Positions 1 through 7,266 of a stretch of 64,000 nucleotides of DNA are shown here, in pieces. Within the stretch, counting starts at the first letter, position 1. Each line of letters opens with the position of its first letter. A program made the position numbers and the translations under genes. The notes beneath the pieces are model-generated. The model had not been told where the DNA came from and made no database searches. It saw nothing but the letters and a program-made list of their open reading frames with translations. This DNA comes from Lentisphaerota bacterium (GTDB taxonomy: Bacteria > Verrucomicrobiota > Lentisphaeria > Victivallales > Victivallaceae), in the NCBI GenBank assembly GCA_015061685.1, contig SUWD01000002.1, positions 62,001 to 126,000 of the forward strand. The letters are read 5' to 3'.

Positions 1-1
1 G

Positions 2-436
2 GAGGAGATCGCCGAATTCCGCAAAGTCAGCGACCGCTGGCTGCGTTTTCTCATAAAAAGCGGATTGATGAGTTTGCTGGTTCCGCGTTACCGGCGGTAT
101 TTTGATTATATTCTTTCCGGAGCTGACATCATTTACCGGGAAGCTCCGCATCTTATCGTTGTAATGGCTCCGGCGAAATCCCCATGCTGTAAAACAGATC
201 AGGTCATTGCTCTTACTCAATTTGACCTTATGGCTCAAACTCTTGGTGCAAGCACCTGTTGGTGCGGCTTTGCTGAATATGCCTTTCGCCTGATACCGCA
301 GCTTCGTAAAATGATCAGCTGCCCCCGCGGATACCGGATCGGCGGAGTAATGCTTTTCGGTAAGCCGGCAGTGAAATATTTTAGGGCAACGCAACCACCG
401 GAATTCATTGTCAGGGAAAATATTGTTGGCAAATAA
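2..436 (+). CDS. Nitroreductase family protein, C-terminal part (5' truncated by window edge)
   Basis: The frame is open from base 2, so the gene starts upstream of the window; 144 residues are visible. The order is a hydrophobic segment (APHLIVVMAP), then IALTQFDLMAQTLGASTCW, then a conserved tail with PRGYRIGGVMLFGKPAVKYFR. This is the typical C-terminal half of FMN-dependent nitroreductase-fold proteins, in particular those that carry an N-terminal 4Fe-4S ferredoxin domain in anaerobes. The ferredoxin part, if present, would lie outside the window. The family binds FMN and reduces small electron acceptors with NAD(P)H or ferredoxin; the substrate cannot be told from sequence. A terminator follows directly. 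Confidence 0.7.
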   Translation, partial: EEIAEFRKVSDRWLRFLIKSGLMSLLVPRYRRYFDYILSGADIIYREAPHLIVVMAPAKSPCCKTDQVIALTQFDLMAQTLGASTCWCGFAEYAFRLIPQLRKMISCPRGYRIGGVMLFGKPAVKYFRATQPPEFIVRENIVGK

Positions 437-442
437 TTTTGC

Positions 443-489
443 AAAAATCCGCATTGTTGGATGTACTATTTCCGACGGTGCGGATTTTT
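443..489 (+). terminator. Intrinsic terminator after the nitroreductase gene
   Basis: AAAAATCCGCA at 443-453 pairs with TGCGGATTTTT at 479-489 around a 25-nt loop, and the 3' arm ends in a T-run. Confidence 0.7.
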
Positions 490-525
490 GTAGTGCAAGC
501 ATGTTGAATTTCTGCTTATAATGCC

Positions 526-554
526 TTGAAAAAAAGTGCTTTCCAATATATATT
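526..554 (+). promoter_or_regulatory. Sigma-70-type promoter for pyrF
   Basis: TTGAAA at 526-531 and TATATT at 549-554 are separated by exactly 17 bp. The start codon of pyrF lies about 54 nt downstream. The same TTGAAA/TATATT pair with a 17-bp spacer recurs before several other genes in the window. Confidence 0.75.
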
Positions 555-607
555 ATCCCCTGACAGATGAATTGGAATCATTAAAATAAGCAAACAGGAG
601 AAAAAAT

Positions 608-1420
608 ATGACTTTTATGGAAAAACTTTCTGCAGCCATGCAGAAAAATAATTCGTTGGTTTGTGTCGGTCTGGATCCTGCAATCGGTAAACTTCCGGAG
701 TGTATCCGCAACCGTCCGGATGCAATTTATGAATTCAACTGCCGTATCGTTGATGCCACCAAAGATTTGGTTTGTGCCTACAAGCCGCAGGCAGCTTATT
801 ATGCCGGTCAGGATTGCGATGAAGCTCTGAAAGAAAGTATTCTCTACATCAAAAAAACCGCTCCGGAAGTGCCGGTCATTCTCGACGTCAAACGCGGGGA
901 TATCGGTTCAACTGCGGAATATTATGCAAAAGAGGCCTTTGAGAGATATCAGGCCGATGCGGTCACCGTCAATCCTTACATGGGGTTTGACGCAGTGAAA
1001 CCTTTCCTTGACTATGAGGACAAAGGTGTTATCATCCTTTGCCGCACCTCAAACAAGTTTTCCGGAGACCTGCAGAATCTTGTCGCTGACGGCAGACCTC
1101 TGTATGAACATGTGGCATTGCTGGTAAAAGATAAATGGAATACCGCAAAAAATGCCGCTCTCGTCGTTGGTGCAACCTATCCTGAAGAGTTGAAAGCCCT
1201 CCGGGAATTGTGTCCGGATATGCCTTTCCTCGTCCCCGGAGTCGGAGCCCAGGGCGGTGATGTGGAAAAAGTTGTCAAATTCGGTTGTACTGCCGATAAA
1301 TGCGGAATCATTGTCAACTCCTCCCGCGGAATTATTTATGCCTCCAAAGGAGAAGATTATGCAGAAGCCGCCGGAAAAGCGGCATTGGAACTGCGTGATC
1401 AGATCAATTCATACCGGTGA
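608..1420 (+). CDS. pyrF: Orotidine 5'-phosphate decarboxylase (type 2)
   Basis: The product (270 aa) decarboxylates OMP to UMP, the last step of de novo pyrimidine synthesis, in the cytoplasm. The signature DVKRGDIGSTAEYYA, with the Lys/Asp catalytic set, is clear, and VCVGLDP near the N-terminus and VPGVGAQGGD near the C-terminus fit the longer type 2 (about 270-310 aa) PyrF family rather than the 230-aa type 1 enzymes. The ATG is preceded by AGGAGAAAAAAT, a good ribosome binding site. It has its own promoter at 526-554. der begins 6 nt after the stop codon, so the two are probably co-transcribed although their functions are unrelated. Confidence 0.93.
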   Translation: MTFMEKLSAAMQKNNSLVCVGLDPAIGKLPECIRNRPDAIYEFNCRIVDATKDLVCAYKPQAAYYAGQDCDEALKESILYIKKTAPEVPVILDVKRGDIGSTAEYYAKEAFERYQADAVTVNPYMGFDAVKPFLDYEDKGVIILCRTSNKFSGDLQNLVADGRPLYEHVALLVKDKWNTAKNAALVVGATYPEELKALRELCPDMPFLVPGVGAQGGDVEKVVKFGCTADKCGIIVNSSRGIIYASKGEDYAEAAGKAALELRDQINSYR

Positions 1421-1426
1421 GCATTT

Positions 1427-2836
1427 ATGAACGAAGTTGCAGAAAATACGACACTTCCTGTGATTGCCATCGTCGGCAGACCGAATGTCGGAAAATCCAG
1501 CTTGTTCAATGCCGTAGTCGGGCGTAAGCTCGCCATCGTGCATGAAATGAGCGGAGTTACCCGGGACAGAGTTTCTGCCGATGTACGTTGGCAGGGACAG
1601 ATGTTTACGCTGGTCGATACCGGCGGATTGAATACCCTTGACAACATGGAAAAAAATGTTGACTTCTGGGACGCCGGTATTACTGAACAGGCTCAATGTG
1701 CCATGGAAAATGCCGATGTATTGATCATGGTTTGCGACAGTCAGAGCGGTTTGACGCCATTGGATCAGGATGTTGCCCGCCGCATAAGACAGTTGAACAA
1801 GCCGGTTTTTCTTGCTGCGAACAAGTGTGATAATGATGAGTGGAAAGATCACGCTTCTGAATTTTCTCAACTTGGATTCGGCAATATCTATCCGACTTGC
1901 TGTACCCATAAAGGCGGAGTCAATGCTTTGATCGATGCTGCTCTGAAAAAATGTCGCAGGGTGTCGATCGCTCAGGCAACCAGAAAAAACGGGTTGAATA
2001 TCGCCATCGTCGGCAGACCGAATGTCGGAAAATCAAGTCTGGTCAATGCCTTGCTCGGAGAAGAACGTTTAATGACCAGTCCGATCGCCGGAACGACCCG
2101 GGATGCGGTCAAAATCGAATTTGCCATTCACAATAAGAATGGTGAAAAAATTCCGGTTCAGCTGGTTGATACCGCCGGATTGAGAAAAACCGGAAAAGTT
2201 GATAACGTCGTGGAACTTTTCAGCATTATGCGGGCAAAAAGTGCCATCGACCGGGCGGATGTGGTCATTATGGTGCTGGAAGCAGGATTCAATAAAGTAA
2301 CTGCCCAGGATCGCAAAATTGCCGCTCTTATCGAACAATCCGGACGCTCATGTGTCATCGCCGCAAACAAATGTGATTTGTGCAGCGATGAGAAAAAAGA
2401 AGCTTTGCTGAAAGAGCTTTACAAAACGCTGCCCGGTTTGAATTTCGCTCCGGCAGCCTTTATCAGTGCCAAAGAAAAACGCGGCTTGGATAAGCTGGAA
2501 GAAGTCCTCGCTCTGGTTGCGGAAAATCTGAAAACCGAAATCACCACCGGCTTGCTCAACCGGGTACTGACCAAAGCTTTTGAAGATACCCCGCCACCGG
2601 TGATCAAAGGAATTCCCTTAAAGCTTTTCTACGCTTCTCTTGCCGGTGTCCGTCCGGTTAAAATCAAACTTTTCGTTAACCGGGTGGAATCTGCCGCCGG
2701 TAATTATTTAACGTTTCTGAAAAAACGAATCCGGGACAATTTCCCTCTGGAAGGGATCCCGTTGGATATCGAAGCTGTTGCCCGTCCCAAGAAAATAGAA
2801 AGCATAAGACGGCACAACACTGCCGGGAAAAAATAA
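1427..2836 (+). CDS. der: Ribosome-associated GTPase Der (EngA)
   Basis: A 469-aa double GTPase needed for 50S ribosomal subunit assembly. Two G domains are visible in tandem: the first with GRPNVGKSSLFNA (about residues 17-29), DTGG and NKCD, the second with GRPNVGKSSLVNALLG (about 195-210), DTAGL and NKCD. A C-terminal KH-like domain follows (about 370-469), ending in a basic tail. The P-loop DNA of the two domains is nearly identical, as is usual for this internal duplication. Length and order match the family. It sits 6 nt behind pyrF and is followed after 25 nt by a small unknown gene. Confidence 0.96.
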   Translation: MNEVAENTTLPVIAIVGRPNVGKSSLFNAVVGRKLAIVHEMSGVTRDRVSADVRWQGQMFTLVDTGGLNTLDNMEKNVDFWDAGITEQAQCAMENADVLIMVCDSQSGLTPLDQDVARRIRQLNKPVFLAANKCDNDEWKDHASEFSQLGFGNIYPTCCTHKGGVNALIDAALKKCRRVSIAQATRKNGLNIAIVGRPNVGKSSLVNALLGEERLMTSPIAGTTRDAVKIEFAIHNKNGEKIPVQLVDTAGLRKTGKVDNVVELFSIMRAKSAIDRADVVIMVLEAGFNKVTAQDRKIAALIEQSGRSCVIAANKCDLCSDEKKEALLKELYKTLPGLNFAPAAFISAKEKRGLDKLEEVLALVAENLKTEITTGLLNRVLTKAFEDTPPPVIKGIPLKLFYASLAGVRPVKIKLFVNRVESAAGNYLTFLKKRIRDNFPLEGIPLDIEAVARPKKIESIRRHNTAGKK

Positions 2837-2861
2837 GTTATTCAAAGCAAAGGATAATGAC

Positions 2862-3359
2862 ATGGATAAGCAACAGGAACTGGAAATCAAAATTTTTATT
2901 GCTCAGGAGTTGGAAAAAGGCACCAGCCTTTCTGATATTCAGAATATGGTCAATGAGAAATTCAGTCAGAAAATGACTTATATGGATATACGTATTCTTG
3001 CATCTTCTCTGGATATCGATTGGCGGTCATTGGATCCTAATGCGGCAAAACAGGAAGAATCTGCTGACGAGGCAGCTGCTCCCGAAACCGATGCCGGGAC
3101 GGATGCCGTCAGCGAAAAAGAAGCGGAAAATACTGATGCTGCCGGAGCAACCGTGGTCGAAGTCAGTCCGATCGCCCGCCCGGGAATGATGTTTTCCGGT
3201 TCGGTCAAATTTGCCTCCGGTTCAAGTGCAGAATGGTATGTGGACAATATGGGACGGCTCGGTCTGGAAAATCTCGTCGGAGAAAAACCCGGTCAAAGCG
3301 ATATCGAACAATTCCAGATCGAATTGGACAAGGCTGTCCGCAAAATGATGGGACGTTAA
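2862..3359 (+). CDS. Conserved hypothetical protein with acidic linker
   Basis: I do not recognise a named family. The 165-aa protein has three parts: a helical N-terminal region of about 55 residues (IFIAQELEKGTSLSDIQNMV), predicted to form a small helical or helix-turn-helix-like bundle; a low-complexity acidic/alanine-rich linker (about 60-105); and a compact C-terminal part with FSGSVKFASGSSAEWYVDN and a final basic helix. No signal peptide or membrane segment is seen. It follows der by 25 nt and precedes the PHP-like gene by 28 nt, so it probably belongs to the same transcript. Cytoplasmic location is inferred. Confidence 0.75.
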   Translation: MDKQQELEIKIFIAQELEKGTSLSDIQNMVNEKFSQKMTYMDIRILASSLDIDWRSLDPNAAKQEESADEAAAPETDAGTDAVSEKEAENTDAAGATVVEVSPIARPGMMFSGSVKFASGSSAEWYVDNMGRLGLENLVGEKPGQSDIEQFQIELDKAVRKMMGR

Positions 3360-3387
3360 ACTCTAAAAAACAAGAGGATAAAATACT

Positions 3388-4479
3388 ATGGATGACAAAC
3401 TCAAAAAACAACTCAATTCCTTTGATGCAGCGGAAAGAAAAGCTGCTTTGACGGAAATCCGCAAAAGCTTCTGTGCATTCAATATGCATTGCCACAGCTT
3501 TTACAGTTACAATGGTTACGGCTATTCTCCGAGTATGCTGGTATCTCTTGCCAAAGAGTTGAATTGGCGGGGGATCATGCTGGTCGATTTCGATGTATTG
3601 GACGGCGTGGATGAATTTCTTGCTGCGGCAAAGTATCTTGGTGTAAAAGCTGCCGCCGGTATGGAAACCCGGGTTTTTGTTCCGGAATTCGCCGACAAAG
3701 AAATCAACTCTCCCGGTGAACCCGGTATTGCTTACCACTTGGGGTGCGGCTTTACTTCATCTGCGGTGCCGGAATCACAAAAGGCTTTCGCCGCCCGTCT
3801 GCGGGCAGGAGCAGCCAGCCGTACCCGTACTCTGGTAGAGAAAGTAAATACCCTGCTTACTGAAACTGCCATTGATTATGATGCCGTTGCCAAAGAATTC
3901 ACCCCGGCCGGTAATGTTACCGAGCGTCACGTCTGCTGTGCTTACCGTGTCGCCGCCGAGAAGAAATTTTCCGGAGCTGAACTTGCAGCTTACTGGGAAG
4001 AAAAAATCGGCAGTTTTGAAGCTGATCCGGTAAAAATGGAAGCTCTCATCCGTTCAAAAACCATGAAATCCGGCGGCGTCGGATATGTCAAAGCTGATCC
4101 GGAAAGCTTCCCCACTCTCGAAGAAATGAACAATTTTACAAAAGCTTGCGGAGCTACTCCGACGATTGCCTGGCTCAATGGCTTGTCGGCCGGTGAAAAC
4201 GATGTCGATGCTCTGCTTGATCTCCATCTGAAATATGGTGCAGGGGCGGTCACTTTGATTCCCGATCGCAATTGGCGTGCCGCTGATCCGGCAAAGAGTG
4301 CCAAACTTGTTGCCGAGTTGGATCGTTTTGTTGCCGCTTGCACCGCCCGTAATCTCCCATTGCTGGCAGGAACGGAGATGAATGCTCCCGGACAGCTGCT
4401 CAACGATGATTATACCATTGACCAGCTGATCAAGCATCTTGATGTTTTCTGTGCCGGAGCCGATGCTTTCGCAAAATAA
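3388..4479 (+). CDS. PHP-like (polymerase and histidinol phosphatase-like) domain protein
   Basis: The 363-aa product begins its domain with FNMHCHSFYSYNGYGYSP, a PHP motif I (HxH), and has AGMETRVF where PHP proteins carry a metal-ligand Glu. Motif II, usually TDH, reads LVDFD and has lost its histidine, so the metal site looks incomplete. A later ERHVCCAY and a C-terminal LLAGTEMNAPGQ may supply other ligands. PHP proteins are metal-dependent phosphoesterases; the substrate here is unknown. The ATG follows GAGGATAAAAT. The next gene, a mannitol-dehydrogenase-like protein, starts 16 nt after the stop, which suggests a shared pathway involving a sugar or sugar phosphate (inference). Confidence 0.7.
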   Translation: MDDKLKKQLNSFDAAERKAALTEIRKSFCAFNMHCHSFYSYNGYGYSPSMLVSLAKELNWRGIMLVDFDVLDGVDEFLAAAKYLGVKAAAGMETRVFVPEFADKEINSPGEPGIAYHLGCGFTSSAVPESQKAFAARLRAGAASRTRTLVEKVNTLLTETAIDYDAVAKEFTPAGNVTERHVCCAYRVAAEKKFSGAELAAYWEEKIGSFEADPVKMEALIRSKTMKSGGVGYVKADPESFPTLEEMNNFTKACGATPTIAWLNGLSAGENDVDALLDLHLKYGAGAVTLIPDRNWRAADPAKSAKLVAELDRFVAACTARNLPLLAGTEMNAPGQLLNDDYTIDQLIKHLDVFCAGADAFAK

Positions 4480-4495
4480 TATAAAGGATAAAAAA

Positions 4496-5620
4496 ATGAG
4501 TACTTTTGTCGGAATCGGTCTTGGTCCCATCCAGACCGGAATTTTTCTCGCAGGAGCCGCTAAAGGCGGTTTTGACCGCATCGTTATTGCTGAAGTCAAC
4601 GAACAGCTTAAAGCTGCTGTGAATGCCTGTCATAGTGTAACGGTCAATATTGCTGCTGCTGACCGGGTTTATACCGAAGTTTACAAAAACGTTGAAGTTT
4701 ATAACCCCAATGATCCGGCTGATCAGGAAAAATTGATCCAGGCTGCTGCTGAAGCTTCAGAACTGGCAACCGCACTTCCCAGCGTAAAATTCTATGCTTA
4801 CTGTGCCCCCTGGCTCAAAGCAGGTTTTGCTCTCCAGCCGGAACGCACCCGCTTTTTCTATACAGCAGAAAACAACAACCATGCCGCTGAAGAGCTGGAA
4901 AAAGCCATGGGAGTTAAATTCCCCAATACTTATTACCTCAACACTGTTATCGGTAAAATGAGCGGTGTTGTTCCTGCTTCTCCGGATCGTCCGGGATTGG
5001 CTCCGGATGCCCCCAACGGTCATCTGGTTGAAGAATTCAGCACCATCTATATTTCCAGCTGTCCCGGCATTGAGAATCGTAAAGTTCAGTCTCTTTTTGT
5101 CAAAGATGATCTGTTCCCCTTTGAGGATGCCAAACTTTACGGACACAATGCTACTCATTATCTGCTGGCTACTCTCGGAAAAGCCAAAGGTTGCACAACA
5201 ATGGATGAAGTTCGTGCCTATCCTGAATTGATCGAACTTGCCCGCAAAGCATTTTTTGAAGAATCCGGCACCGCTCTGGTAAAAAAATATGCTTCTCTCA
5301 ATGATGAGCTTTTTACCGAAGCCGGATTCAAAGCTTACGTTGACGGCTTGCTTGTCCGTATGACCAATCCATTCCTCAAAGATGCGATTGACCGCATCAC
5401 CCGCGACCCTGAACGCAAACTTTCCTGGGATGACCGGGCAATCGGTACGATGCGTCTGATCATGGGGCAGGGAATCACCCCGGAATCATTTGCCAAAGGA
5501 GCCCGTCTGGCGGCTCTTGAATGGGCCGATGGTGCTGATGTCAAAACCAAGCTTGCGGAATTGTGGCCGCAGCCTTGGGGAGATGAACACAACCAGCTCT
5601 GCAATCTGCTCGGATTCTGA
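4496..5620 (+). CDS. Mannitol-dehydrogenase-like NAD(P)-binding oxidoreductase
   Basis: The start is taken at 4496 (MSTFVGIGLGPIQTGIF) because AAAGGATAA lies just upstream and the earlier in-frame ATG overlaps the preceding gene. The 374-aa product opens with a Rossmann-type GIGLGPIQTG and ends with a helical domain containing NPFLKDAIDRITRDPERKL and a following DDR..G pattern, which matches the C-terminal domain of mannitol-1-phosphate and related polyol dehydrogenases. A central HLVEEFSTIYI resembles the substrate-domain segment of that family. The exact polyol or sugar-acid substrate is unknown. It is paired with the upstream PHP-like gene and followed by a strong terminator. Confidence 0.65.
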   Translation: MSTFVGIGLGPIQTGIFLAGAAKGGFDRIVIAEVNEQLKAAVNACHSVTVNIAAADRVYTEVYKNVEVYNPNDPADQEKLIQAAAEASELATALPSVKFYAYCAPWLKAGFALQPERTRFFYTAENNNHAAEELEKAMGVKFPNTYYLNTVIGKMSGVVPASPDRPGLAPDAPNGHLVEEFSTIYISSCPGIENRKVQSLFVKDDLFPFEDAKLYGHNATHYLLATLGKAKGCTTMDEVRAYPELIELARKAFFEESGTALVKKYASLNDELFTEAGFKAYVDGLLVRMTNPFLKDAIDRITRDPERKLSWDDRAIGTMRLIMGQGITPESFAKGARLAALEWADGADVKTKLAELWPQPWGDEHNQLCNLLGF

Positions 5621-5633
5621 AAAATGTTTCCAT

Positions 5634-5667
5634 AAAAAAGGCCGGCGTTTTTGCCGGTCTTTTTTTG
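5634..5667 (+). terminator. Bidirectional intrinsic terminator
   Basis: GCCGGC at 5641-5646 and GCCGGT at 5653-5658 form a short GC-rich stem extended by A:T pairs, with a T-run on the plus strand (5660-5666) and an A-tract at 5634-5639 that gives a T-run on the minus strand. It ends the 3388-5620 operon and could equally end a minus-strand transcript from the structured region on its right. Confidence 0.8.
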
Positions 5668-5865
5668 GGGGGGTGACTCATACATTCACAATCAGACTCT
5701 CTGCCGCCTTTTATGGCGACAGGAGAGATCTTGGATTGTGAATGCGAAGTGGCACCATCGGGAGAAGTGTCTCCCGAACCCTCACGCACCGGGATAAATC
5801 CACGGTGCAGCTTTCACGCAATCTGCAATACTTCTCAACTTCTCCGTTGTCGTCGGCGAAGTGTA
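5668..5865 (-). ncRNA. Structured non-coding segment, candidate RNA (orientation uncertain)
   Basis: No credible gene lies between 5621 and 6019. This part holds three consecutive hairpins: a long one with arms CATTCACAATC (5683-5693) and GATTGTGAATG (5734-5744) and an inner CGCC/GGCG stem; CGGGAGA/TCTCCCG (5759-5765 and 5770-5776) with a 4-nt loop; and GCACCG-GGAT/ATCC-CGGTGC (5786-5808). Read on the minus strand it would end at the terminator at 5634-5667. It does not show the signatures of SRP RNA, RNase P RNA, tmRNA or a riboswitch I know. No strong promoter was found (a weak TTGCTC-17-AATACA exists on the minus strand). From 5866 to 5936 I see nothing. Confidence 0.35.
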
Positions 5866-5936
5866 TTTCTTAAAGAAAACTTTTGAGCAAATAAAAAATG
5901 TATTAAATTACTCAAGCAGAAACTTTTTTCTCCCTG

Positions 5937-5990
5937 AAAAAACAAGAAGGGGCGTTGCTTACCTCTACAACAAGGTTTTGCAACAGCCCC
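5937..5990 (-). terminator. Intrinsic terminator of the rsmB-trmL-fabG operon
   Basis: On the minus strand GGGGCTGTTGC (5990-5980) pairs with GCAACGCCCC (5958-5949), with one bulge, and is followed by a T-run at 5943-5937. It lies about 30 bp downstream of the fabG stop codon. Confidence 0.7.
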
Positions 5991-6019
5991 TACTACTTGA
6001 TTATGCAGTGCAGGTGGTA

Positions 6020-6766
6020 TTACATCAGCATACCACCGTCAACATTGATCACCTGCCCGGTAACATAATCCGAGTCCGGAGAGCAGAGGAAGCAGACAAC
6101 ATTGGCGACGTCTTCGGGTTTGCCGCCGCGTTTCGCGGGAATGATGGTCAAAAAGGCATCACGGGCAGCCTGTGGCAGTTGGGCGGTCATATCGGTTTCG
6201 ATATAGCCGGGGGCAACTGCATTGACCTGAATATTGCGGGCACCGAATTCCTTTGCCGTGGTTTTGGCAAGAGCGATGACACCGGCTTTACTGGCGGAGT
6301 AGTTCGCCTGACCGACATTACCCATTCTGCCGACGACAGAAGCAATATTGACGATCTTGCCGGCACGCTGTTTCATCATCGGACGGACTGCGGATTTGGT
6401 GAAGTTGAAAGTACCTTTGAGGTTGACCGCGATGACCGCATCCCACTGATCTTCGGTCATCTTGAGCATCAGGGTATCTTTGGTGATACCGGCATTGTTG
6501 ACCAGAATATCCAGTCTGCCGAAATCATTGACTACGGCGGAAACGGTTGCTTCAGCATCTTCAAATTTTGCCACGTTGGCGGCATAGGCTTTGGCTTCAA
6601 AACCGGCAGCGTTGAATTCATCAACGGTTTGCTGGGCAGTTTCCAGCAGAATGTCAACAATTGCGAGTTTTGCACCTTCGGCGGCGAGACGGGCACAAAT
6701 AGCTTTACCGATGCCGCGGGCACCACCGGTCACGATGGCGACTTTGCCTTCAAGTTTCTTACACAT
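6020..6766 (-). CDS. fabG: 3-oxoacyl-[acyl-carrier-protein] reductase
   Basis: A 248-aa short-chain dehydrogenase that reduces 3-oxoacyl-ACP with NADPH in type II fatty-acid synthesis. Visible are the cofactor motif TGGARGIG, the NNAG motif (ILVNNAGITKD), the catalytic set S-Y-K (ASVVG and YSASKAG) and the FabG-typical tail VTGQVINVDGGMLM. Length is exactly that of the family. AAAAGGAGCAAAAAG precedes the ATG. It is last in a minus-strand operon behind trmL (28 nt gap) and rsmB. No other fatty-acid gene is adjacent; accD is 11 kb away. Confidence 0.94.
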   Translation of the reverse strand: MCKKLEGKVAIVTGGARGIGKAICARLAAEGAKLAIVDILLETAQQTVDEFNAAGFEAKAYAANVAKFEDAEATVSAVVNDFGRLDILVNNAGITKDTLMLKMTEDQWDAVIAVNLKGTFNFTKSAVRPMMKQRAGKIVNIASVVGRMGNVGQANYSASKAGVIALAKTTAKEFGARNIQVNAVAPGYIETDMTAQLPQAARDAFLTIIPAKRGGKPEDVANVVCFLCSPDSDYVTGQVINVDGGMLM

Positions 6767-6794
6767 CTTTTTGCTCCTTTTGTTGGATTTGGGT

Positions 6795-7265
6795 TTATAT
6801 GTTTAATTCATTACGGTTTTGTCTCATTGCTTCATAAAGAACGATGCTGGCGGCATTTGCCAGATTGAGACTGCGGCTGAATTCTCCCGGCATCGGAATC
6901 AGCCACATATTATCACGGTAATTTTGATAAAATTCTCCTGGCAATCCGGCAGATTCCCTGCCGAAAACCAGATAATCACCGATTTGATATTCTGCGTCAA
7001 AAAAGCTTTTTTCTCCGTGAGTGGATATAAAAAACATTCTTTCCGGCTTCTCTGCGTCAAGAAACGTTTCCCAATCCGGATATATTTGCGGATTGAGGTG
7101 CTGCCAGTAATCCAGTCCGGCACGTTTCAAAAATTTGTCCTCCAGAGAGAATCCCAATGGTTCAATCAAATGCAGACGGCAATTCGTGGAGACTGCCAAT
7201 CTGCCGATCGTCCCGGTATTCTGCGGGATTTCCGGCTGAAAAAGAACTATATTGAATGATGTCAT
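6795..7265 (-). CDS. trmL: tRNA (cytidine(34)/uridine(34)-2'-O)-methyltransferase
   Basis: A 156-aa SPOUT-family methyltransferase that 2'-O-methylates the wobble base of certain leucine tRNAs using SAM. The N-terminus FQPEIPQNTGTIGRLAV, the middle FGRESAGLP and the C-terminal IPMPGEFSRSLNLANAA are the three knot-forming motifs of the TrmL subfamily, and the protein has the minimal length typical of TrmL. The ATG lies 1 nt after the rsmB stop, so translation is probably coupled. Its pairing with an rRNA methyltransferase makes this an RNA-modification operon. Confidence 0.93.
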   Translation of the reverse strand: MTSFNIVLFQPEIPQNTGTIGRLAVSTNCRLHLIEPLGFSLEDKFLKRAGLDYWQHLNPQIYPDWETFLDAEKPERMFFISTHGEKSFFDAEYQIGDYLVFGRESAGLPGEFYQNYRDNMWLIPMPGEFSRSLNLANAASIVLYEAMRQNRNELNI

Positions 7266-7266
7266 A

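Noticed and set aside
5861..6868. A long open frame (335 codons) on the plus strand over fabG
   Set aside because: It is antisense to the clearly conserved fabG and starts within its terminator; its translation shows no family pattern.
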